Below are positions 8,372 to 15,858 of a stretch of DNA of 16,473 nucleotides, one piece after another. The stretch lies in assembly GCA_005223375.1 (NCBI GenBank), contig RXOD01005017.1, positions 1-16,473 on the forward strand. The letters are read 5' to 3'. The position numbers were made by a program, and so were the translations under genes. This DNA comes from Amoebophrya sp. AT5.2. Its lineage: Eukaryota; Sar; Dinophyceae; Syndiniales; Amoebophryaceae. The notes beneath the pieces are model-generated. The model ran no database searches and was not told the origin of the DNA. It was given only the letters and a program-made list of their open reading frames with translations. How positions within the stretch are numbered: the stretch's first letter is position 1; each line of letters begins with the position of its first letter.

Positions 8372-10480
8372 ATGACGCGTGGAGGGTATGACAAGCAGGA
8401 TGTGGAGAGCACCCGCTGCGATTCCTTCCAGGAGCTCCAGGACGAGGGGTCGGACGAGGCTTCAACAGGTTCAGGCGATGAAGCTGTAGTTGTCCCGCCG
8501 GCGGCATTGCCTCCGGAGGACGGCGCGGTGGCCCCGCCCAAGGCCAGCCCCGGCCTAATGCAGCGGCGGCACCGGGACCGGGCGGTCGGGAAGGGGGTTG
8601 CCCTTGCGGCCCTCGACATCCAGCTGATTCAGAGACAATCGAGGCGAAAGTCCGGCAGGGGACACGTGCAGGGGTGGCGGCCGCTACGGTTCAAAGAGGA
8701 CCTGCGCAGCCACCACCTGGGCTCTCCCGCCCGCGAAGCGGCAGCGGCGGAGCAAGTAAATGCTGGACACCGAGAGCAGATGGACACGACCGGCGACCTG
8801 GGGCCGGCGGCGGCGCAGCAGACGCCGCAGCAGGGCCTGACGGCGACGGCGAGGGTTCAGGAGTTGCCGCGCATAGCGGAGGCGGAGGAGCCCGTGGCGG
8901 GGTCGTTAGACTCAGACCAAGCCGATTCCGATTCTCCACCGCTGCCGATTCCGAGGTCGTCGTTGGGGATGCGGCGAAATATCTCCATGGCGGCCATGCA
9001 CGGTTCCTCCGCGGATCTGGGGGATCTGCTGCGGAAGACGCCGTTCAGTGCGAGTGCGGGGAGTTCCCTTACGACGACGACCAGTGCGCACGGAGGAGGG
9101 ATAGTGCGCCGACTGGACGATGGCCGCGGAGGTGGAGGTGGACGCAAGGGGAGGAGGGTTGGCTACCCGCTACCCGGACACCATCACCACCGGCAGCATG
9201 CTCCGGGGCGTGTTGATGTGCAACCTGGTGAAGAAACGGATTGCGATAGCGCTTCGGGTAATAAAACGGATTGCGATAGCGCTTCGCTCCGTGCATTCGG
9301 ACCTGGCCCGTCGACGCCGAAGACCGAGCTGCCCGACGACGCCGAAGACCGCGCTTCCATGTCGGGGTCGTCGGAGTCCGAAGCCTCGGGGCGTCCGTCG
9401 AGCGCCGCGAAGGATCTGGCAGCGTCGATTCGCGAAGTGTCGCTTTCCTCGGACCCGACTGGCAGTACCGATGGCACAGGGAACAACCTGGGCGGGGAAC
9501 AGCAGTCGGATGTCGCCCGCGATGGGGGATCGGAGAGGTCGCCGGCTTCCGGTGTATCGGAAGATGGAGCTTCCGCGGGGGCGGACGGATCGGGTGCGGA
9601 ATCGAACACAGGTGGCGCGAAGCCGCCACCTCCGGACCCGAAATCGAAATCGGAAACGAACCGCGATGGGGGATCGGAGAGGTCGCCGGCTTCCGGTGTA
9701 TCGGAAGATGGAGCTTCCGCGGGGGCGGACGGATCGGGTGCGGAATCGAACACAGGTGGCGCGAAGCCGCCACCTCCGGACCCGAAATCGAAATCGGAAA
9801 CGAAGCCGAAGTCGGACACAAACGGGAGGCCGAAGCCAGGCACCGAGGCGAAGCCGAAGTCAGGCACCAAGGCGGGTAGTACAAAGGCGAAAGCAAAGTC
9901 GAAATCGCGGCCGAAGCCGCAACCAGATACGAAAGCGAAGACGACGGCGAAGGCGAAGGCGGGACCGAAAGCGACGGTGAAAGCGAAGGCGAATACGAAG
10001 GCGACACCGCAAAGAAAGGCGGAGTCGAAACCGAAGCGGAAGGCGGCGGCATCGCTCCCCGGGACCGAAAAGCCCGGCGTGAGCAAGCCGCCGAGACGAA
10101 AAACTACTACGATGCCAAAATCGCCTGCGTCCGAAACCGAATCGTCAGAGGGCTCCGAAGCGGAGAAGGACGCATCGAGCTATGATCGGATGCTGCAGTC
10201 TTACTTTGACGATCTTCAGCGGCACAACGAGCGCATGAAGCCGAGGCTAGATCCGCACGGAAAACTCACTCCGGAAGAGCGGCGACGCCGGAGCAGGAAG
10301 GGCCAGGAGCAGGAGGCACCTCCGAAGCGGTACGCCGTTCCGGAATACATTCCGTGGTGGGACGCCAAAAGCCAGAAGGGGCACCCGTACCTCTCGTCGG
10401 TCGGGACCGCTGTGCTTTCGTATGCTATATGCGCAGGAGTGATGCTGCACGGGGTTTGGATGTTTTTCATTGCGGTATGA
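8372..10480 (+). CDS. Unrecognised tail-anchored protein with duplicated Ser-rich block and Lys/Ala-rich region
   Basis: Single frame of 702 codons. The ATG at 8372 is the only early ATG in a frame open from 8312. Order of segments: a charged N-terminal third; two copies of TDCDSAS (residues about 290-305); two identical 48-residue blocks (383-430 and 431-478) rich in Gly, Ser, Asp and Pro; a strongly basic Lys/Ala/Pro/Thr region (about 478-565) resembling histone H1 tails in composition only; an acidic Ser/Glu patch (about 587-606); a better-ordered segment with SYDRMLQSYFDDLQRHNERM and VPEYIPWWDAK; and a final hydrophobic helix, about residues 677-701 (TAVLSYAICAGVMLHGVWMF). No signal peptide is seen, so a C-tail membrane anchor with the bulk in the cytosol is the simplest reading. 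The protein ends directly after the hydrophobic helix, where the sequence GTATGATG could also be a donor, so a further exon is possible. No family is recognised. Confidence 0.65.
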   Translation: MTRGGYDKQDVESTRCDSFQELQDEGSDEASTGSGDEAVVVPPAALPPEDGAVAPPKASPGLMQRRHRDRAVGKGVALAALDIQLIQRQSRRKSGRGHVQGWRPLRFKEDLRSHHLGSPAREAAAAEQVNAGHREQMDTTGDLGPAAAQQTPQQGLTATARVQELPRIAEAEEPVAGSLDSDQADSDSPPLPIPRSSLGMRRNISMAAMHGSSADLGDLLRKTPFSASAGSSLTTTTSAHGGGIVRRLDDGRGGGGGRKGRRVGYPLPGHHHHRQHAPGRVDVQPGEETDCDSASGNKTDCDSASLRAFGPGPSTPKTELPDDAEDRASMSGSSESEASGRPSSAAKDLAASIREVSLSSDPTGSTDGTGNNLGGEQQSDVARDGGSERSPASGVSEDGASAGADGSGAESNTGGAKPPPPDPKSKSETNRDGGSERSPASGVSEDGASAGADGSGAESNTGGAKPPPPDPKSKSETKPKSDTNGRPKPGTEAKPKSGTKAGSTKAKAKSKSRPKPQPDTKAKTTAKAKAGPKATVKAKANTKATPQRKAESKPKRKAAASLPGTEKPGVSKPPRRKTTTMPKSPASETESSEGSEAEKDASSYDRMLQSYFDDLQRHNERMKPRLDPHGKLTPEERRRRSRKGQEQEAPPKRYAVPEYIPWWDAKSQKGHPYLSSVGTAVLSYAICAGVMLHGVWMFFIAV
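9234..9286 (+). repeat. Two 23-bp direct repeats, 30-bp period, in coding sequence
   Basis: AAACGGATTGCGATAGCG plus five more identical bases occur at 9234-9256 and again at 9264-9286. The period of 30 bp is exactly ten codons, and each copy encodes TDCDSAS. The seven bases between copies differ from the repeat. Confidence 0.85.
9517..9804 (+). repeat. Perfect tandem duplication, 2 x 144 bp, in frame
   Basis: Copies at 9517-9660 and 9661-9804 are identical base for base as far as I can read and lie head to tail. The unit is 48 codons and encodes the Ser/Gly/Asp-rich block beginning RDGGSERSP and ending PKSKSET. Perfect identity, including synonymous positions, implies a very recent duplication, recent gene conversion, or an assembly artefact. 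Confidence 0.92.
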
Positions 10481-10661
10481 TGACAGTACTGGCTGATGGT
10501 GGACCAAGATGAATGTTTGCCGAGACAGAAGTACTCCAGGAGACGGTGATGCTGGGTCATGCTCATAGCAAAGATAGCGACGAGAACGGCCAGAACAGAA
10601 GATAAAGATATACACATAAGAAAGTAAACCAATGGGAAGTAGCACGATCCTCCCTGCGATG

Positions 10662-10724
10662 GGAGTGTGTTTAGCGGATCGTGCGTATATCACTTCCGGT
10701 CGGATAAAGAGCGAGAAAGACAAA
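10662..10724 (+). repeat. Dispersed repeat, uninterrupted copy
   Basis: GGAG-T-GTGTTTAGCGGATCGTGCGTA is followed directly by TATCACTTCCGGTCGG and the rest of a 37-bp block ending AGAAAGACAAA. The same two blocks recur at 10924-10949 and 11011-11047, separated there by 61 bp. The two copies match at every compared base except one in the left block. The element is unrecognised and lies outside coding sequence. Confidence 0.8.
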
Positions 10725-10923
10725 TTACATGCTATTTTTTTATCTGCGCCGTTCTGGCGAGCCTGTGAGTCCAGGAAAGGAGAAGATAAAGATTTAGGGA
10801 ATTTGCGTGCGAGACTCATTATCGATCATATCTACTTGCTTGGTTTATAATGGTAAGCGCCCGCACTGTGGCGAAACGCCGAACCCAGCCAAACGGCTGT
10901 TTCTTTCTCCCATCCGCCCGGCC

Positions 10924-11047
10924 GGAGCGTGTTTAGCGGATCGTGCGTACTCGTTGGCAAGCTCTGCCTGCCCTCTTCCCATCGCTGTCAGATTATGCAT
11001 CGATCTCTGATATCACTTCCGGTCGGATAAAGAGCGAGAAAGACAAA
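10924..11047 (+). repeat. Dispersed repeat, copy split by a 61-bp segment
   Basis: The left block is at 10924-10949 (GGAG-C-GTGTTTAGCGG... to GCGTA) and the right block at 11011-11047 (TATCACTTCCGG... to GACAAA). Between them is a 61-bp segment (10950-11010) starting CTCGTTGGCAAG and ending ATCGATCTCTGA that is absent from the other copy. No target-site duplication or inverted ends are evident at the junctions. Confidence 0.8.
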
Positions 11048-11968
11048 GTACGGAACCAATCGTAATGAAAATAAATCGTAATCATTGTGAAGACGACGAC
11101 GACGATCTTCGCTTGGAATGTGTCGCCCGCGACTTACGGCCTAGAAGGCACGGATCTCCTGTGATGTCCGGTGAGGAAAAAGTTGATCACTGCCGCAAAC
11201 GCTCCCGGAATTGGTCGCGCGGCCCATATGGCGGCGACAGCTATGGTGCGCGAAAAAAAAACTGACTGGGACGCTTACCGCGGGCCTGGACTTGAAAAAA
11301 AAACTGAGACACACAATCAAAACAAAAATCCAGTTTAGTACATTCAACGAGAACATAAGAACGGATACGGATTCGGATCAAATTAACAGCAGTTTTATTT
11401 CTGCCTCTTTTTTACTACTCTGTTTCGTAGCACTAGATCTCCGTTGATCACCTTTCACTACACAACAGCGACTCTTTCATACGTTCACTCGTTTCTTGGC
11501 TACCGGTCAGTGGCTTAACTTGCGTAATTTCTGGTGATGGAGATTCGCCCCAGAGAGAACGTCCTCTGATGGGAGCTCATTTTTTTGTGAAGACATTGAA
11601 TTGAAATTGAACTGAATTGGACTTGGCGGAAGGCAATTGGTGGTGGCGAAAGGCAATTCCTCGGTATGTTCTGTCGTGACGTGTTTGTTGTCGTTCTGGT
11701 GTAACAGCAGCGCCGATGCTACTTTCTTGACCAATCATCATCATCATCATCAACGTGAACGCGAAGCGTGATCAGCACAACCGCGAACAAAATCAGGATT
11801 GACACACCAGTTTTTTTCTCTCGTAGCAGTAGTTCCATAACAAGTCCAGCGAATGAAGAATAGAACCCATGCGAGAGGGCCTGTTTGCCCGAGGCTGCGC
11901 GGAATGAACTACGAATTTTTGCTGCTTAATTAATAGTACAAAATTCGTTGCCGTTGAAATGATCCGCC

Positions 11969-13684
11969 ATGTTTTGTAAGCTTTTTTCCCCACAACTGCT
12001 TGTTTTGCTGCATGGCGAGCCTGCAGCTGCGGCCCAAGGGAAATCGTTTTTTCCGGAAAATGTGCCCAAGGGCGGGCCTCCGCGGCCTCCCTCCGACGGC
12101 GAGCTTTTGCGGTGCGCGACTCCCCATGGCGGTAGTGTGTCCCCCCCTCATGTCTCGGCGGCATGCGGAGCTGGAATGAACGTAGGCAATGCGGCAGCTG
12201 CAAGCGCCAATGCTGGCCTGATGTCCGCGGATCAATCGAACCCGACGCAGCAGCAGCCGCCGCCGCAACCCCAACCACAACCACAACCGCCGCCACCTGC
12301 AAATTCCGAGGAGAGAAAGGGGATGACGCTTGGTGAGTTCGAGCTGCAGAAGCTCCAGGTGGATAAGTTCGATTGGCGCGAGATTCGCGTGCATTTCGAG
12401 CACATCGTGCTCGAACAACTCCTCGTCGGGAAACAGAAGTTCAACCTGTTTTTGATTCCGGACGTGCTCCGCATGCTGCTGCAGCAGGTGTTCGCGGGCT
12501 TGTGTGCCGCGGAGCTACTGTACGACGAGGTGGACGTGGAGCTGGGTGTCAGGGGGGTTTTTGCGGGAGCGGATGCTGCCGGGGGAGGTGTGCCGGGAGC
12601 AGGAGTCGCGGGGGAGGGCGTAGCAGCAGCTGCCGAAGAGGAAGATCATAGAGCTGGTTCCTTTGCTGGATTTGGGGCGCCGAGTGCAGCAGCGGGCCAA
12701 CCACATGCGCGGGCCGTCGGCGGGGACGCTGCCGCCGCAGGGGGCGAGACGGGAAGAACCAGAGAACAGCTGGCCCACGGAGGAGGCGGCGATCTTCCGG
12801 AGGATCCGCACAGCGTGTTTTGGGACCCGGCGGGGGAATTAGATGAAGGAGGGAACAACGTCGCAGACGGAAGAGCGTCGCGGGGTTCCGCCCATGCTTT
12901 CAGCAGCAGACCCCGACAGCATCAACAAGAAAGTGCATCTACTTTCCAACGACACCGCCGGCGTCGCGCGCTTTCCACGCAATGCGTGCTGGATTCCGAG
13001 GAGGCGGCCTCATGGGCGGCCTTCCTCGAGGAGTGGGAACAGAAGTCGCCGCCGCTGAAGCGCGCCCTCCGCAGTCTGTACGAAGACTACCAGACCGACC
13101 TCTGGTTCTGGTTCGTGCTCACGACTTCGAGCGTTGTCGCAGTGTTCGCCTTCTTCTTCCTGTTTTTGCTGGTATTGATCGTCGAAAAGGTGCTCACGAT
13201 ACGCAAACGCCTGCGGGAAACAAGGTGGGAAAGGGAGTACCTGGAAGACATGCTGCTGGAAGACGGCGAGGAGGAGGATGAGGAGGGGAATCATTTTCAT
13301 GGGGCCCATGATCGTCCTCCACCTCGTCATCATGATCACTATCATCGGATGAAACAAGGGCTGGAACTAGAAAACCACGCGGACGGGGAAGACGAGGAGG
13401 ACGAGCACACCATTGTGCGAAGAAGGACAGAGACCGAGGACTCGGACAGCGAAGTCGTGTTGCTGGATCACGGAGCAAACGGAACAAGAAGAGAGGCGAA
13501 GCCGCTCGTACTTCTTGATGCAGACCATGGTAGAGCGTTTTCTAAAAACAGGAGAGAAAGAGATCGTGATCGTGATGCGGATCGTTTCCCCCGCGGCGAA
13601 GGGGTGCTTGTGCGATCGCCCTCCTCGAAGAAATCAAATCGCTCCTTCGTGCCGCCGCGTTCGCCCCATGATGCAGTAGACTGA
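11969..13684 (+). CDS. Unrecognised single-pass membrane protein with His-rich acidic tail
   Basis: Frame of 571 codons from ATG 11969 to TGA 13684. The N terminus has a moderately hydrophobic stretch (LFSPQLLVLLHGEPAAAA), weak as a signal peptide. There is a Gln/Pro run at about residues 94-110. An ordered, helical region follows at about 118-190 (MTLGEFELQKLQ, FEHIVLEQLLVG, FNLFLIPDVLRMLLQQVFAG). Next comes a Gly/Ala-rich low-complexity middle, then a segment AASWAAFLEEWEQKSPPLKR before a clear transmembrane helix at about 378-405 (FWFVLTTSSVVAVFAFFFLF...). Basic residues just after the helix (TIRKRLRETRWER) place the C-terminal side in the cytosol. The tail is acidic, with a His-rich stretch at about 437-460 and Arg/Asp-rich sequence near the end. 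A six-codon upstream ORF starting at ATG 11959 overlaps the start codon. No family is recognised. Confidence 0.65.
   Translation: MFCKLFSPQLLVLLHGEPAAAAQGKSFFPENVPKGGPPRPPSDGELLRCATPHGGSVSPPHVSAACGAGMNVGNAAAASANAGLMSADQSNPTQQQPPPQPQPQPQPPPPANSEERKGMTLGEFELQKLQVDKFDWREIRVHFEHIVLEQLLVGKQKFNLFLIPDVLRMLLQQVFAGLCAAELLYDEVDVELGVRGVFAGADAAGGGVPGAGVAGEGVAAAAEEEDHRAGSFAGFGAPSAAAGQPHARAVGGDAAAAGGETGRTREQLAHGGGGDLPEDPHSVFWDPAGELDEGGNNVADGRASRGSAHAFSSRPRQHQQESASTFQRHRRRRALSTQCVLDSEEAASWAAFLEEWEQKSPPLKRALRSLYEDYQTDLWFWFVLTTSSVVAVFAFFFLFLLVLIVEKVLTIRKRLRETRWEREYLEDMLLEDGEEEDEEGNHFHGAHDRPPPRHHDHYHRMKQGLELENHADGEDEEDEHTIVRRRTETEDSDSEVVLLDHGANGTRREAKPLVLLDADHGRAFSKNRRERDRDRDADRFPRGEGVLVRSPSSKKSNRSFVPPRSPHDAVD
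11976..12026 (+). other. Candidate in-frame 51-nt intron at the start of the membrane-protein gene
   Basis: GTAAGC at 11976 is a strong donor match, a T/C-rich tract follows (CTTTTTTCCCC), and CTGCAG at 12021-12026 is a good acceptor. The segment is exactly 17 codons with no stop, so both the spliced and unspliced forms stay in frame. Splicing would give MFSAAQGKSFF and remove the hydrophobic N-terminal stretch. Confidence 0.4.
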
Positions 13685-14462
13685 CTGCGACTGCTGGACG
13701 GAGAGGAAAAAGAAGGACTTGTAGCGGCTGGGAAAAAAGTGGCGCCGGGACGGGAGGGGAGACACTAGCACTAGACTGCGCGCCCCGGTCTCGTCCTCGT
13801 ACGGACTCGAAGTTTTTCTCGCGCTAGTCTTCACGGTGTCTCTATACCTTTCTTGTTTGCTTGGTGCCTTCTTGCACTAAAGAATCTAGGTGCCGGGGAT
13901 AGCGGTATCGCCCAACCCCCGTACCTCCTAGTGACCAGATGATATACAAGAATAAAGATAAACAATAACGGCTTTTATAGGACTAGAAGGGGCACGTAAG
14001 GAGCCGAAAGAGATGCTCGAGAGCAACAGAAACTCGTGTTCCATGACGTGAAAGCGAGTCGGTAATATTCAGACGATAAGCTCAAGCTGCGATCATTTCC
14101 AGTCTGTCTTCTACTGAGCTCTGTTTTTGATTACTTCCTTGTTCGGATTGCCCATTGTTCTGTAAGAGCATCCATTCGGTAGCGGTTTTGCTTGGCTATT
14201 TTTGCTGGTGTTGCGGTCTGACCAGTTGAGTGTCGCAAATCAATGTAAACCTTCCCGTCGGAAGAGGTACCTTAGTCCAGAGCCCGTAGCGGCCCGCAAT
14301 CACAGGCGCTCCGGTGCAAGCAAAATAGTATCCAGAGAGCAGAAAAACATACAATTGTTTTTTCTTCGTGATTACCTCTACTCTGTCATCAATCGCTACT
14401 GCAGTTGTTTTGAGCTTACGTGAGCAACGACTGGCGACCCCCATAGATATCCTAAGCGTGCC

Positions 14463-14500
14463 GGCCGATGTCAGTTGGCAGAATAATGCTGGCATCGGCC
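14463..14500. repeat. Inverted repeat / strong stem-loop
   Basis: GGCCGATGTCAG at 14463-14474 can pair with CTGGCATCGGCC at 14489-14500. That is twelve consecutive pairs including one G-U wobble, with a 14-nt loop. It lies between genes. It could be an RNA structure, a terminator-like element for either strand, a small transposon remnant or a protein-binding palindrome. Confidence 0.75.
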
Positions 14501-14520
14501 ACAGCTTTGTAGTACTTGCA

Positions 14521-14709
14521 TCAATCAGCTGCCCCCGAGAAGTAGAACAAGAAGTGGGCTACTTTCACAGTATTTCCATACGCATACTGATACATTGATC
14601 TCCCAAATTGAAGCAAATACGATGTGCTTATAACGAGTACTGACGCTAAGGCTATGGTCGCAAGGTGTACGTAGCGCGGCGCCCTCGCACCGAGATCATC
14701 TTCTGCCAT
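14521..14709 (-). CDS. Possible small membrane protein (62 residues), divergent from the zinc-ribbon gene
   Basis: The reverse strand reads from an ATG at 14709 to a TGA at 14521. The product starts MAEDDLGARAPRYVHLAT, has a hydrophobic helix (LATIALASVLVISTSYLL), then a Tyr-rich amphipathic part and a second hydrophobic stretch (VAHFLFYFSG). It resembles a small two-helix membrane protein, but there is no family match. Its ATG is only 30 nt from the start chosen for the opposite-strand gene, which is very tight for a eukaryotic promoter. Further minus-strand frame at 14196-14495 could be a later exon. Chance is a real alternative. Confidence 0.25.
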   Translation of the reverse strand: MAEDDLGARAPRYVHLATIALASVLVISTSYLLQFGRSMYQYAYGNTVKVAHFLFYFSGAAD

Positions 14710-14739
14710 TCTCAGTGTCAAAAGAAGCTCTTCGGGGAG

Positions 14740-15858
14740 ATGGGAGGTGGCATGAGTACGCGGGAGCAGGCTCCGCAGAGCCCGTCTCCCAGCGGTCGCG
14801 GCAATCGGCGGTTGAGGCTGGGCTCCTCCGACTCCGGGGAGGAGTCGCCGCGGCACCGGCGCAGCGTCGGCTTCGGTGCGGTGGGCGGCCGGGGTGGTCT
14901 CAATCTGATGCGCGGGGGCGGTGCGGCGACTTCGGCCGGGTCCGTGCAGGCCGGCACGCACTGGTGTCACGAGTGCGGGCGGGCCGTGAACTTGCACGCC
15001 GAAACCGGGCTATGCCAGAACTGCGGCGGCGGATTCGTGGAGGAAGGCACGATGATACTGCAGGAGACACCGGCGCTGCCGCTCCTGAGCGCTCTTCACG
15101 CGGTGCAGCAGTTGCAACAGATGGGATCAACAACCGCGGAGGGAAGCTCGCCGAGTTCTATGGGCGGCAGAGGCCTCTTCGCAAGGTGAGCCTACTAATT
15201 TTCTTATGAATGTGCCACGACTACTCTTAGTTATGGTGTTGCGCCGCTGCCAGTTCTTGAGTGGCTGGTGGCCGATGAAGCGGTGTAGCTACGCTAAGCT
15301 AACAGTTGCGGTGCGCACGAGGTGGAGTCGCAATGAAACCTGTCATGATCATTCCGCAGAACGACTTTGCAACTTCAGCTCTAGGTGTAGCACTGGTCGC
15401 CGTAGTACATCTACTTGTTGTGGTACTCCCCTGCTTCGAAGTGCCTTACTTGGGAAAATCTACGATGTGACGATGAAAGTGACGCCCGCGGAGCTGCTAA
15501 ATTCGTAAGTACCTGCAACGAATGAATCCACTTGATCAACATATTAACTCGCAGACTCGGCGCTCGGAATAGTGCCAGCCGGGAACAAGACGGCGAGGGG
15601 GCGCGTGGCGACGTCCGGATAGAAGTTTTGCTGCGGGAATTGCAGAACCATTTAAGGATGGCGGAGGGCATGCGGCTCGCGATGCGTCAGCTCATCAGCG
15701 AGGAGGACGTGGTTGCGAACACGAGTTACAACCCCAGTTCACCGGCGAACGCGACCCGCATCGATCCCCTGAAAGAAGACCGGTGGGACAGCATCGAAAC
15801 GAGAAAAATTGAAAACTTGGAAGAATTCGAGGGCTTCTACCAGACGGAAGGGGTATAG
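14740..15858 (+). CDS. Zinc-ribbon protein of the RNF115/RNF126 N-terminal type
   Basis: First exon 14740-15185, last coding exon 15555-15858; joined directly these give 249 residues in frame. An extra exon may lie between them. After a Ser/Gly/Arg-rich N terminus comes a compact zinc ribbon, HWCHECGRAVNL...CQNCGGGFVEEG, with Cys at about residues 76, 79, 92 and 95. From family knowledge, this CHxC...CPxCxxGFVEE ribbon begins RNF115/BCA2, RNF126 and related plant E3 ubiquitin ligases. In RNF126 it binds ubiquitin or hydrophobic clients such as those handed over by BAG6, and a RING-H2 finger near the C terminus recruits the E2. No RING is visible here: the downstream exon encodes a charged, helical segment (LLRELQNHLRMAEGMRLAMR) and an acidic end. 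It may be a ribbon-only relative, or the RING may have been missed. ATG 14752 is an alternative start. If GTATAG at 15853 is a donor, an exon at 15950-16069 could follow instead of the TAG at 15858. Confidence 0.6.
15186..15554 (+). other. Intron region in the zinc-ribbon gene, possibly containing an extra exon
   Basis: Donor GCAAG|GTGAGCC at 15186 and acceptor CTCGCAG at 15554 are both good and phase-compatible (phase 2). A second excellent donor, GTAAGT, occurs at 15505. The frame ending there (...VTPAELLNS, from the 15206-15508 open frame) has the same phase, so an internal exon ending at 15504 is plausible. Its 5' acceptor could not be chosen with confidence. Confidence 0.5.

Larger units (their letters stand above)
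10481..11968. other. Non-coding stretch between genes (about 1.5 kb)
   Basis: No supported gene. It contains the split repeat pair at 10662-10724 and 10924-11047. It also holds two copies of G(A)9CTGA 42 bp apart (11252 and 11294), a near-repeat GGCG(G/A)AAGGCAATT at 11625-11638 and 11645-11658, and an ATC/CAT microsatellite near 11737-11754. Short frames on both strands are unconvincing. It should include the 3' end of the tail-anchored protein gene and the promoter of the gene at 11969. Confidence 0.6.
13685..14739. other. Mostly non-coding stretch (about 1.05 kb)
   Basis: It holds AATAAA at 13951-13956, a strong hairpin at 14463-14500, and on the minus strand a small possible membrane ORF at 14521-14709 plus another short open frame at 14196-14495. 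Just before the next gene, the sequence CTTCTGCCATTCTCAG (14700-14715) looks like a splice acceptor. It could mark an upstream exon or, if the organism trans-splices a leader as dinoflagellates do, a leader acceptor site. I see no supported RNA gene. Confidence 0.5.

Noticed and set aside
9069..10086. Two long minus-strand frames (327 and 300 codons) over the duplicated region
   Set aside because: Both reflect the opposite strand of the repeat and the Lys-rich region (runs of Ser-Pro-Ser or Phe-Ala-Phe). The + frame is longer, carries an ordered C-terminal segment and has a sensible end.
11507..11734. Minus-strand frame of 75 codons
   Set aside because: Composition is plausible but there is no domain, signal or splice support, and it overlaps short repeats and a microsatellite edge.
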